Below are positions 44,101-53,694 of a stretch of 64,000 bases of DNA, piece by piece. The stretch is from contig SDUX01000005.1 in the NCBI GenBank assembly GCA_008729055.1, positions 1,930,875 through 1,994,874 of the forward strand, in the 5' to 3' direction. This stretch comes from Pyropia haitanensis. Lineage: Eukaryota; Rhodophyta; Bangiophyceae; Bangiales; Bangiaceae. The notes beneath the pieces are model-generated. The model saw nothing but the letters and a program-made list of their open reading frames with translations, was not told where the DNA came from and made no database searches. Both the position numbers and the translations under genes were made by a program. Position 1 is the stretch's first letter. Each line of letters begins with the position of its first letter.

Positions 44101-46700
44101 AGCGTCGCCGTTGGCGCCCGGCGGCTGCTAGCGTTGGCGGGGACGGAGCATGTTCCGTTGGCATTGGCGGCAGGCTATTCCTTGCGCTGGCTGGAGGGTG
44201 GCGCTCGCGGCCGGCTTGGCTGTCGGACTGCTCTTGGCGTTAGCGGCGGGCGGCTGCTGGCGTTGACGGTAATGACGATGTGGCGATCGCCGCCAGACTT
44301 GTCGTCGGACGGGAACTGGCGTTGCCAGTGGACGGCCCCTGTTTGGCGGTGGCGGAGGCGGCAAGCGGCTCTTGCATCTGGCCGAGGTTACATGCTTGGC
44401 GTTGGCTGGGGCTACCAGTGCCCGCTGGAGTTGGCGGGCGGGTGGTGTTTTCCACCGCCGTTGCCGTCAGGTAACTGCTTGTCTTGACGGGCGGGAGGCC
44501 ATAGCCGCCAGCTTCGTCCGTGGGCGGCTGGTCACGCTGGTAGCGGGCGCCGGCTGCTTGTCGAACGGGGGAGGCTTCCAACTGGTGATCGATGCAGGCT
44601 GCTGCTGGTGCTGGCAAGGATGTTGCGCTCGCCGCCAAAGTTTGCGGCGGGCATCTGCTCGCGTTGGCAGGGGGATGGCAAATGCCCCTAGCTTTGACAG
44701 CGAGCACCTGCTGGCGGTGGCGTGATGGTGGGGCTCCCTCCGGTGGTGGTGGCGGGCGGATGCTGGTGTTGGCTGGCGAGTCGCACTTGGCGTGGGGGTT
44801 GGCGGCGGACGGCCGCTGCGTGGCGATGGGGTGGCGCCTGTTTGCCGTGCGGCGTGGGAGCGACGCTCATCGCCTGCGGTTGTTGCTTGCTGCTTCAGCT
44901 ACAGGCCGTTGTTTGACGTGCAGAGGACGCTTTTCGCCGGCTTTGCCGGCGGGCGTCTATTGGTGCTGGCTGCGTTGTGGCGCTCGCTGTGAGCTGTGAC
45001 GGCAGGCAGCTTTTGGCGTTGGCTGGGGGGTGATGCTTGGCGTCGTCGTCGGCGGGAATCGGCTGCTGGCGATGACAGGGGGGTTCGCGTCCGTCGCCGG
45101 CTTTGCCGTCGGTCGGCTGCTGGCACTTTCACTGGGCGGCCGCTGTTTGGCGTGGAGGTCACGCTCGCCGCCGACGTTGACGGCGGGTCACTGCTGGTGT
45201 TGGCGCGGGAAGGGTCATCGCTTGCTGGCTTGTCCATCAGGTAGCTGCAGGCGTTGTGAGCTTGCTGCTACTGCTTGGCGGGTGGGCGGCGCTCGCCGCC
45301 AGTTTTACGGTGGCTGCTGGCCCAGGCTGGGTGGTATCGCTCGCCGCCGGCTCTGGCGGCTGGCAGCTGCCGGCGTTGACTTGGGGGTGGCGCTTGTCAA
45401 TGTTCTTGGCGGCGGGCGGCTGTGGGGCTGGCGCTCGCCGCCAGAGCATGTGGCAGGCGGCTGCTAGCGTTCGAGGGATGTTTTGCATGCCTCAGTTGTT
45501 AGCGGCGGGGTGCTGCTGACGTTGTGAGCGGGCGGTAGCTGCTTCGCAGGTGGGCGTCAGCGGGGCGGCTTCGCGCGCTGGCGCGAGGTTCACGCTCGGC
45601 GTCAGTCCTGGCGACCTGCAGCCGTTGGCGTTGGAGAGTGGGCGGCGCTTGTGGTCAACATTCGTGGTGGGTGACGGCTGGCGTTGTCTGGGGGGTGGCG
45701 CTCGCGACCGGCCCTGCGGTCGGACGGCTGCTGGTGTTTACGTGGGGGTGCCGCGAGCCGTGAGCTATGACCACGTGCAGCTGCTAGCGATCGTGGCGGG
45801 CGGTCGCTGCTTGACTTGTGGATAACGCTCGCCGCCGGCGTTGACGGCGGGTGTTTTCTGGCGACTGCAGGCAGCTTGTGCTGGATGTTCGCTTTGTTGT
45901 CGGACAGCTGCTGGTGCGTTTTGCGGACGACCGCAGCTCGGCGTGGGGGTGACGCTTGCCGCTGGGTTTGGCGTCGGACGGCCTCTGCTTTTGGCTGGGG
46001 GCTCGCGCGTTGCGTTGATGATGGCGGCACGTGACCGCTGGCGAAGGTGGGGCGGTGGCGTCGGACCTCGATGCTTGGGATCTGTGGCTACTGATTTTGC
46101 CTGGTGGGAGGCTCTCGCCGCCGGCGCTTGTAGCAGACGGATGCGAGCGTCGGCGGAACAGTGACGCTTGCCATTGACTGTGGCAGGAAGACGCTGTTTG
46201 CGTTGGCTGGGCGGCGGCGTTTACCGGTGTCGTCTGCGGCAGGCGGTTGCTGTCGTGGGCGAAGCACTGGCGTTTGCCGCCTTTTTCGTGGCGAGTCGCT
46301 GCTGGTGGCCGCAGCGGGCGGTTGCTGGCGTTGGCGTGGGAAGGACGCTCGCCGCTAGCGCTGGCAGGGGGCGTCTGCTGTCGTTGGTGGCGGTGTGTTG
46401 CTTGCCATAGGCTCTGCTGTCTGGCGGCTTTCGGTGTGGTGAGCACGCGGCTGCTAGTCGTTGTTGGGGTGGACTTGTCGCTGGTCTTGGCTTCAGAGTT
46501 ACCCTTGTCGTCGCTGCGGGCGGCCGGCGGCTGCCGGGGTCCGCCAGCGAGTGGCGCTGGCTGTCGGTGGAAGCTTCGGGCGCCTGCTGGCGTTCGCGGG
46601 GGTATGACGCTTGTAGCCGGCGTTCACGGCGGGCGGCTGCTGGCGTTGGCAACGAGTGGCCTTTGCCTGGCGTGGGGTGATGCTCGCCACCAGCGTTGGC
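38200..46700. repeat. Long degenerate GC-rich tandem repeat (minisatellite), about 8.5 kb
   Basis: Variants of GGCGGCTGCTGGCGTTGGCG, usually followed by a G run and GTGGCGCTCGCCGCCGGCG, recur throughout, spaced roughly 60-70 bases or multiples of that. Units are strongly diverged and edges are approximate. Minus-strand translations give recurring Ala/Ser/Pro/Arg peptides (such as ANASSRPPPTPAA) in every frame, as expected from the repeat itself. Open frames of up to about 500 codons occur on both strands and are not supported as genes. Confidence 0.7.
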
Positions 46701-47529
46701 GATGGGCGCCTGTCGGCCGTACCGTCCCTGTCGGGTGGCCATGGTGGAGCCACCGACGAGGCGGTGGCGGGAGTGTGGGCGGCGTCTGCCGCGTTGCGGG
46801 CCGGGGCGGCTACAGCGGCGCCGCCGCGTTTTGAAGCTTATGCCCAGGCGTTGCGGGCGGTGGATGCGGTTTTTGGCCGCGGCGACGGCGGCGGTGTCGT
46901 CGGGAGCGGGGACGGGGGGCGGGAGGTGGGGGGGAAGTGCGTCTGGCGGTGGCGGTCGCCGCCAGGGGACGATTGGCTCTTTATGCAGCGGCGCGTCGCC
47001 GCGGGGCAGTGGCGCGCCGGCCGCTGCTGGCAGTGGTGAACGGGGCGGGTGTCGGGACAGGGGAGCGTTCGTGGTGGCATGCGTGGCCGTGGCAGCGGTG
47101 GCCGCCGTCCGCGGCGGCGGCGCGGTCAGGCTCGGCCGCGGCGGCGGCGCGGTCAGGCTCGGCCGCCTCGTCGATGCGATCACGCCAGGCCGCTGCCGCG
47201 GGGCGTCCCGTGTGGCTCGGGGGCGAGCGCAGCGGAATGGGGGATGTCCGTGCCGGCGGCGACGCGCGCCACCAAGGTGCGCGTTGTGCCTGTGTGGGCC
47301 TGCTCGTTCTGGGTGGGGCTTTGTGGCACGTTTGTCATGTGCAGTTGAATGGCACGAGCCGTCGGGGCGCTGGCCGCGCCGCTCGCCCCGCCCGGCCGCC
47401 CGTCGCCAATAGAGCGGGGGCTTGACACGGGCACCCGGTCGTGTCGGCCCGCGTCGGGCCAAGCATCGCACGTGGCTGTCTTCCTCACTGGACCGCGCAA
47501 CTGGTACCTCTCTTTGCATCGCCCCTTAC
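46701..47529. other. No recognised gene; end of repeat zone
   Basis: This is GC-rich sequence between the tandem repeat and the 3' end of the channel-like gene. It contains a two-copy 27-bp repeat (47111-47164). No protein was recognised on either strand. Confidence 0.4.
47111..47164. repeat. Two perfect 27-bp tandem copies
   Basis: Each unit begins GCGGCGGCGGCGCGGTCAGG and ends in CTCGGCC (47111-47137 and 47138-47164). Confidence 0.8.
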
Positions 47530-50232
47530 TCATTGCTCATGGCCACCCCCCCCCTCCGCGCCCGCCACCTCACGCAGCGCAAACGTCTCACTGCCTTTCC
47601 CCCCTGTCCCCACCCCCCCCACCCCCCCCCCCCCCCCCCAACCCTGCCCTGCGCCCCCCGCCACGCTACACCCCGCTCCCCCCCGACTGGTCCGCGGCGG
47701 CCGCCCAGCCCGCCCCGTTGGCGGCGCCCCCAGACCCGCCGGCCGCGCCGCCGCCGCCGTCGCCGTCACCCCCCCCCCCCCCCGGAGGAACGCGGGCATG
47801 GACCACGAGCTAATCTCCCGCGACCGCAGCACCCCTCCCGCCCCCCCCACCCCCGCGCTCGGCTCCGCCCGCCGCGCGACGCGCTCCCGCGACAACACCC
47901 CAAACGCGCTGGTGCGGGGCGACACGCGGCCGAGCATGCCCAGCGCGCTCGACGTAGACGGCCGGCCGGCGGCGGCCCCCGCCGCGCCGCCGCCGCCGCC
48001 GCCGCCCTCCACGTCGCTGTCGCCACCGCCGCCGCCGCCGCCGCCGCCGCCGATGCTGACGCGGCCGCCGCCACCACCACCGCCGCCGCCGCCCTCCTCG
48101 AGCAGCGCCTCGGCGTCCTTGGCCGCCGCCGCCGACGCGCGCGACGCGTCCTGGCGGCCGAGCATGAACAGCAGCGGCGCGACGACAAAGGTGAAGACGC
48201 TGAGGCCGAGAAAGTTGCCGCCATACCCAATGACTTGCTCCAGAAACATCGGCACCGTGTACGTGGAGCGAGTCGAGTAGTGCTCGACGGTAAACGAAAA
48301 GAAGGCGATGGAGACGTGGAAAAAGTTCTTGCCCTCCTCCCGCTTCTGCAGCCGCGGGTACACGTCCGCCTTGGCAACGTACTGCTCTTCCGACGTGCGG
48401 ATGCGCTCGGCGCCCTTGCGAGCACGGTGCTCGAGGGTGCGCTTGGACAGGAAAAGCTGCGTGAGGCTGTTGGACGCCACCCGGCCGAGCGGCACCCCCG
48501 CGATGGACTCGTGGTCGTGCGCGTTCCGGTTGTCCGCGTCCGACAGGAGGTCGAGCACGTGCACGTCCACCCCCGGGTCGTAGTCGACGAGCGCCGCGGT
48601 AAACTCATCGGCTTCGTCGACCACAGTCCAGGCCGCTCCGTTCCATGTGTAGCGGGGGGTACCCTCGCCCTTGGGTGTCGGATAAAAGTGGCCACTAAAA
48701 AACACCGTATTGCACAGCTGCACGGAGGTCATGTTCCTCACCGCCGCGGCGTCGATGGTGGTACCGCTCGCCGCGCCCGACGCGACAGTCAGTATGCTCT
48801 TCCGCGTCAGCTCTGGCAGGTGGGTGACGTTGGAGATCAGGCTTTGGAGCACGGTGAGCGACTCATTGATGTCCTTGGGCGCGACCATGCAGTCTGTAAA
48901 CGGGGCGTACGACTCAAAGTGGAGCTCCACGTTGTGCAGCTTGTTCTCCTCGGCCGTCTCGCCGCGGTGGAGGACGAGCCGATCGTCTACCTTCTTTTCG
49001 TAGCAGTAGACGCAGTCGATACCCGTCGCCCCCCGGTGGTGCGTCGAAAGGATGCCTGAGCTGTCGCTGCAATTTTCAGGCCCTTTGGGGAGCTCTTGGA
49101 GGAGGCCCGCGCCGACGGGGTCGTGCACAATTACGCCCGGCGTGGTGGTGTTTGCGCCCGGCGGCATCCGCACGTAGGTGATCTCAAAGAGGGACGGGCC
49201 CGCATAGCTGCGGTTGCCGCGGAGCCGCGTGGAAAAGGCGGGCCCCTCGACGCAAAAGCTCAGCCGCGGCACGGGCAGGGACTCGACGTCCTCAAACCGG
49301 GCGTGCGTGATGGGGTTCTTGAGGTCGGTGACAAAGTCCCGGACGAGCAGCGCGACTAGTACGATGCACGTGGCGGTGGTGAGGAAGAGGAGCCCCAGCG
49401 TCACCCACAGCCGCTTCTCCCGGTAGCTCACCACCCCGTCCCCGTCCACGTCGGCCCAGCGGGCGTACCACGGCAGCGCCGCGTGCGCGGCGGCGGCCTC
49501 GGCGGCCGCCTCCTCGGCAGACGCGGCCCACATGGCGAGGGCGCCTTCCATCTTGGCGCCCGCTGCGGCGAGGCCCGCCAGCGCCGCCTCCTCGTCCGCT
49601 TCGCTCAGCGCCGCGTCGAGCGCCTGCCGCACGCCCGCCCGCTCGTCGTCGAGCATCCGGGACAGGTCGGTGAGGCCCCGCGCGCGCGCGGCGGTGACGG
49701 CGTCGCCGAGTTTGGCGAGGCCCGTGAAGAGCGCCTCGAGGTCGTGCTTCTCCGCGAGCGCCCGCTTGTAGCCGCCCGGGTCACGCGCGAGCAGCGCCGC
49801 GCGGAGTCGCCCGCGGCTCGCCGCGAGCGCGCGCGCCTCGCGGCCGCTGCGCGCGCCGCCGCCGCCGACGGCGCGGCCGAGGCTCTCCCGCCGCCCCCCG
49901 TCGGACGTGACGGACGTGCGGCGCCACCAGCCGGTGACGCTCGTCCGGCGGTCCCCGTCGCCGCCGCCGCCGCCGCCGGCAGAGGCGGTCGTCGACCGGC
50001 GGCGGCGTGTCACCTGCACGTCATCGTCGCTGTCGACGCGACGGAACTTTTGGTCGCCACCCCGGTCATCCGGGTCCAGGGAGGAGGAGGAGGAGGACGA
50101 CGACGTGCTGTCAGAGGAGGAGCTTCCCGACGACGTGGCGCTGCCGCCCGTATCGCGGCGGCTCAGCTGCACCGTCGGGAGATCCTCGGGGGGGGGGTCC
50201 CCGGTCGGCGGGGAGGGCGAGGGGGGGGGCAT
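47530..50232 (-). CDS. Two-span membrane protein resembling ENaC/ASIC channels, with an EF-hand
   Basis: This protein has 900 residues from ATG 50232. The N-terminal 110 residues are Pro/Ser/Gly-rich, followed by an Ala/Glu-rich helical region (about 130-250). A perfect 12-residue EF-hand loop, DVDGDGVVSYRE (261-272), lies directly before membrane span 1 (about 276-298). A large loop (about 300-655) holds six N-glycosylation sequons (NRS, NTT, NCS, NES, NVT, NMT) and several Cys residues. Span 2 (about 667-692) contains YGGNFLGLS. The tail is Gly/Ala low complexity. Topology, the LPVPRLSFC motif after span 1 and the GG-x-LG motif in span 2 recall the DEG/ENaC/ASIC superfamily. Sequence similarity is weak, so the family assignment is inference. 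A calcium-responsive plasma-membrane cation channel is the best guess. Confidence 0.65.
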   Translation of the reverse strand: MPPPSPSPPTGDPPPEDLPTVQLSRRDTGGSATSSGSSSSDSTSSSSSSSSLDPDDRGGDQKFRRVDSDDDVQVTRRRRSTTASAGGGGGGDGDRRTSVTGWWRRTSVTSDGGRRESLGRAVGGGGARSGREARALAASRGRLRAALLARDPGGYKRALAEKHDLEALFTGLAKLGDAVTAARARGLTDLSRMLDDERAGVRQALDAALSEADEEAALAGLAAAGAKMEGALAMWAASAEEAAAEAAAAHAALPWYARWADVDGDGVVSYREKRLWVTLGLLFLTTATCIVLVALLVRDFVTDLKNPITHARFEDVESLPVPRLSFCVEGPAFSTRLRGNRSYAGPSLFEITYVRMPPGANTTTPGVIVHDPVGAGLLQELPKGPENCSDSSGILSTHHRGATGIDCVYCYEKKVDDRLVLHRGETAEENKLHNVELHFESYAPFTDCMVAPKDINESLTVLQSLISNVTHLPELTRKSILTVASGAASGTTIDAAAVRNMTSVQLCNTVFFSGHFYPTPKGEGTPRYTWNGAAWTVVDEADEFTAALVDYDPGVDVHVLDLLSDADNRNAHDHESIAGVPLGRVASNSLTQLFLSKRTLEHRARKGAERIRTSEEQYVAKADVYPRLQKREEGKNFFHVSIAFFSFTVEHYSTRSTYTVPMFLEQVIGYGGNFLGLSVFTFVVAPLLFMLGRQDASRASAAAAKDAEALLEEGGGGGGGGGGRVSIGGGGGGGGGGDSDVEGGGGGGGAAGAAAGRPSTSSALGMLGRVSPRTSAFGVLSRERVARRAEPSAGVGGAGGVLRSREISSWSMPAFLRGGGGVTATAAAARPAGLGAPPTGRAGRPPRTSRGGAGCSVAGGAGQGWGGGGGVGGVGTGGKGSETFALREVAGAEGGGGHEQ

Positions 50233-52349
50233 CGTGACGCCGTGAAGGGGACGCCCACCCGTTGGGGGACGGCACCGTCAATGAGGTGCGGGGCCGAGCG
50301 GCGTAGCGCCCTCACCGTGATGGCAAGGCCGACGCGCGCGGACGAGGGCGCGGTGGGGGAAGCGCCATCCGCGCGGTGGGTGCTTATCAACGCACGCACG
50401 GCCGTTGACACGGGGGAGGACGCAGAACGACCCGTCAGGGAGGGTCTGGGCGCCCACGTCAGGGCGCATGGCGGGTGCGCCGCCCCTCTCGACGCTGGAG
50501 GTGGCCACTGGGCCAACGCACCGCCCCACACCGCCGTGGCGCACGCGGGGAGCGGGTGGGCAGAGGGGGCGCGTCGGCCTCGTGCGCGGATCCCCCCCCA
50601 GAGACAGCTGAGGAAGAGGGCGGGGGGGGGATGCTGGCCGCCGCGTGTGCTGGCGGTGACCGCGGCGGGTGCGGTGGCGGCGGCGCCACGGCGGTGCAGT
50701 GGCGGCCGGCCGGCGGGTGGGCGCGCCAGGGCGGCCGGCGCTTCCGCGGCTCGGCCGATCGCCGCGGCCGCCGCCCGCGCGCGGCGGGCGACGTCGACAG
50801 ATGACCGCGGCGTCGCGATTTTTTACTTTTCCATGCACGGCTGGTGGCGGCAGCGAAGGAGCGAGGGCAGGGGGGGTGCGGTGTGGCTGACCCCGCGCCC
50901 GGTCGTCCGTTAATCTGGCTGGGCGCGTCACGCCCAGTGACGGGCGCGGCGCGGGCTGGTCATTGGCAAGAGGGGCGCCGGCGCGGGGATGGCCACGCCT
51001 CCCGAGCGGCGGTGGCCAGAGGCTGGGTACAGGATATAGATCGGCAAGGGGCAAGCGAGCCAGAGTGAGACGGGGCAGCCGCCTGGACCTTGTTGCCGGC
51101 GCACCAAACGACTCACGATTGGTGGGTGCGGACTGCCACTGGCACCGCGACGCGGCCATCACGACCCGTTGCGCCGAGGAGAGGACGCGCGCTCCCCGTG
51201 GCAAGGAAAAAACAAAAGCGAAAGGAAGGAGCGCGTGAGCTGGCAAAAAAGTGACGTGGTGGGCCGACCGTGCCCAGCCGGGACCGCGGGCGGCCGCCGC
51301 GGGCGGCGCGACCGCCGCCGCGCCGTCCGCCGCTGCCGGCAGGCCACCGCCGCAGGGCGGCGCGGCGCGGCGCGTCTGGCAAGCCGTCCACCGCCAACGA
51401 CGGGATGGCGCCCGTGTGCCCCCGCCGAAGGTAGGGAAGGGCGGAGGGGGCGCCGCTGGTACAGCGGGCGCGGGAAGGATGCGGGGGGGGGGGGGGCGAC
51501 CGGGATGGCGAGCCAAGCCGCGCACGCCCGCCGCCACGCGCCGCGACGCCCGCCGCCACGCGCGCGCACCCGCCGCTGACACCCACCGACGCACCTCGTG
51601 GGCAGCCACGTCTCGGCGGCGGCCGCGCCGGCGCACACGCCCGCCAGGCCGGTGGCGCGACCAGACCGCGCGGCGCGCACGCCGTGCGAGTCGTCGCCGC
51701 CGCGGCACCCCCCCCCCCCCCCCCCCCCCCCCCCAGCGCGTCCCCCGCCATCGTCCATGAAAAAAAGAGGAAAAGTGGATCCCGCCGACGCCCACCGCGG
51801 CCGGCCGCCGCGGCAGCGGCAGCGGACGCTAGCGCCGGCCCGCGACGGCGTGGGTGGACGGGCGCACGGGCCATGAGGGGTAGGAGGAGCGACCGGCACG
51901 CCGCGCGCCGTTTGCCTCGCGGCGGACGGACATGGCGACCCGGGCGGCGGGCGGCGGGCGTCGGTGCACCTCGTGCGGCACGGGCCCGTCGGCCATGACA
52001 ACCCCCCGCACATCGCTGCGGGCGCCAACACCGCGATCCCCCCCCGAAAAAGAACCCCGAAAGGAGCCGCTCGTCCATCGCCGCAGCCGCCACGGCCACC
52101 GTCACTGCCAGACACGCGCGTCCCACGTCCAGCCGAATCGGCCGCCGCGGCGGCCGCGCTCACGCCGCCCGCCGCCACCGTCGCGCCGTCGCCGCCGCCG
52201 CCGCCCACGGAACCATCCGCCTCTTGGACGCAGGAAAGGGGAAACAACGGCAGACCTTGGCACCGGCGGCGGCGGCGACGCGGGGCCCAGCCGACGGCAG
52301 CAACGAGGGGGGGACGCAGCGGGATCCTGGTCATGCCGGCCCCCCCAGT
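50233..52349. other. No recognised gene between the LRR and channel-like genes
   Basis: GC-rich sequence with open frames on both strands, C runs near 51711-51735 and G runs near 51481. None of the frames shows a domain or balanced composition. The part next to 50232 should hold the promoter of the channel-like gene; no TATA box is evident. Confidence 0.45.
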
Positions 52350-53170
52350 TCACCCGTCACCGCCCCGCCCCCCCCGCCCACGAGCGCGCCGCTCGTACGC
52401 GTCGTACCCGTCGTACGCGCGCAGCGCGGCGGCGGTGAGCGGGTTCCCCCCCACGCGCACGTCCACCAGCGTCGTGCAGCCGACAAACAGCCGCGGCGGC
52501 AGCGACCGCACGCGGTTGGCCGCCACGTCGAGCGTGGCGAGCGCCGGCGCGTCCGCGGCGGCGGCCGGCAGGTCGACGAGCGCGTTGGCGGCCAGCCGCA
52601 GCGCCGCCAGCCGCGGCAGCGTAAACGTGTCGCCGCGCACCCGCTCGATCGCATTGTGCGACGCGTCGACCGAGACGAGCGCGGCGCAGCCGACGAGCCG
52701 CAAGCTCCGCAGCGCGTTGTGCGTCGCGACGAGGACGGCGAGGCGGGGGAGCGCGGCGAGCGGGCCGAGGTCGGTCAGCCGGTTGTGGGAGACGTCGAGC
52801 CGCGCGAGGCGGCGCCAGGGGCGGAGGTCGGGCAGGCCGGTGAGGGCGTTGCGGGAGACGTTGAGGCGTGCGAGCGCGGGCGTGCCGGCGGGGAGGCCCG
52901 CCAGGCTGGCCAGCCGGTTGTGCGCGAGCGTCACCGCGGTCACGTGGGGGTGGGGGGGGGGGCGACAAGGCCCCGCGGGAGGGCGGCGAGGCCCGCGCCG
53001 GCGAGCGCCACGGCGCCCGTCGTGGCGGCCGCGGCGATGGCGCGGCCGACGGCGTCATCGTCGGGGGGCGCGGCCGCCGCCGGAGGGGGGGGACCCGCGC
53101 GCGCGTGCGGGGGGGCAGGGGGGGGGGCAGCGCCGCGGGGGGGGGGGGGCGCGCCCCAGCAGCTGCCCAT
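52350..53170 (-). CDS. Short leucine-rich-repeat protein with N-myristoylation-type start; homopolymer frameshift near 52950
   Basis: The start at ATG 53170 gives MGSCWGAPPPP, with Gly2 and Cys4 suited to N-myristoylation and palmitoylation. An Ala/Pro-rich linker follows, and a first LRR-like segment (VALAGAGLAALPRGLV). At the C runs (minus strand) near 52947-52965 the frame shifts by one base. The second frame carries about seven more LRRs (VTLAHNRLASL, RLDVSHNRLTDL, LRLAANALVDLP, LDVAANRVRSLPPRLF) and ends GGDG at 52350. One extra C would join both halves, so a sequencing error is likely. It would be a membrane-anchored cytosolic LRR protein of about 270 residues. The partner is unknown. 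Confidence 0.7.
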
Positions 53171-53694
53171 GGTGTCGAACGGTACAATACGGCGCCGCGA
53201 GGTACTCCGACGAGCGTGTGGGGAGTAGGCACGCCGCCAGCGGAGAAGAGCAGGTGGACCGCGCAGTGGCATCAGAGGCAGAACGCAGCATCCAGACCGC
53301 GAAAGGGATGCTCGTCACCGCCAGCGCAGCGCCTGCAAATGTCTATTCTACTGCTCGCCTCATTTGAGGCGATTCGCCTCAATTGAGGCGGTTTTTCAGC
53401 GGCCGTTTTCAGGGTCTTCCACTCATCTGAGACAGAAACTGACGCCAGAAATGGACTCAGCGCAGTCTAGTGATTGGCCACACAAATTGTAGCCCATGTG
53501 TGTGAGCTCTCACTCTGCTTCAGTCGCCACACTCTGTATCGTCGACCCGAAAGTAGGCAAAATGTGCTGATTAAGCAAATCCGGCGCGGGCGCGGTCAGT
53601 TCTTGACAGCTGAAGATGCAAGTCAGCCACATGTATTGCTGTTTTCCCAGATTTGGCCGATGTGCACATGAACAACAGTCTGCAGCAGTCGCCA
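53171..53694. other. Low-GC intergenic region with palindromes
   Basis: This region lies 3' of the kinase gene and 5' of the LRR gene, both on the minus strand. It is notably less GC-rich than its surroundings. It contains two adjacent palindromes (53357-53389). No gene was recognised. Confidence 0.5.
53357..53389. repeat. Pair of adjacent palindromes
   Basis: GCCTCAATTGAGGC (53376-53389) is a perfect 14-bp palindrome. GCCTCATTTGAGGC (53357-53370) is the same with one change, six bases away, and GGTTTTT follows. It could be a dimeric protein-binding site upstream of the LRR gene, or a transcript-end structure of the kinase gene if read on the plus strand. Confidence 0.65.

Noticed and set aside
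38200..46700. CRISPR-like array
   Set aside because: Units are diverged, spacers are not distinct, and the context is a eukaryotic genome; it is a minisatellite.
47422..49059. A 545-codon plus-strand frame opposite the channel-like gene
   Set aside because: Arg/Pro/Ala-rich composition without domains; it mirrors codon bias of the minus-strand gene, which has spans, sequons and an EF-hand.
50278..52334. Long minus-strand frames between the LRR and channel-like genes
   Set aside because: No domain, heavy Ala/Arg/Gly/Pro bias, and equally long frames on the opposite strand.
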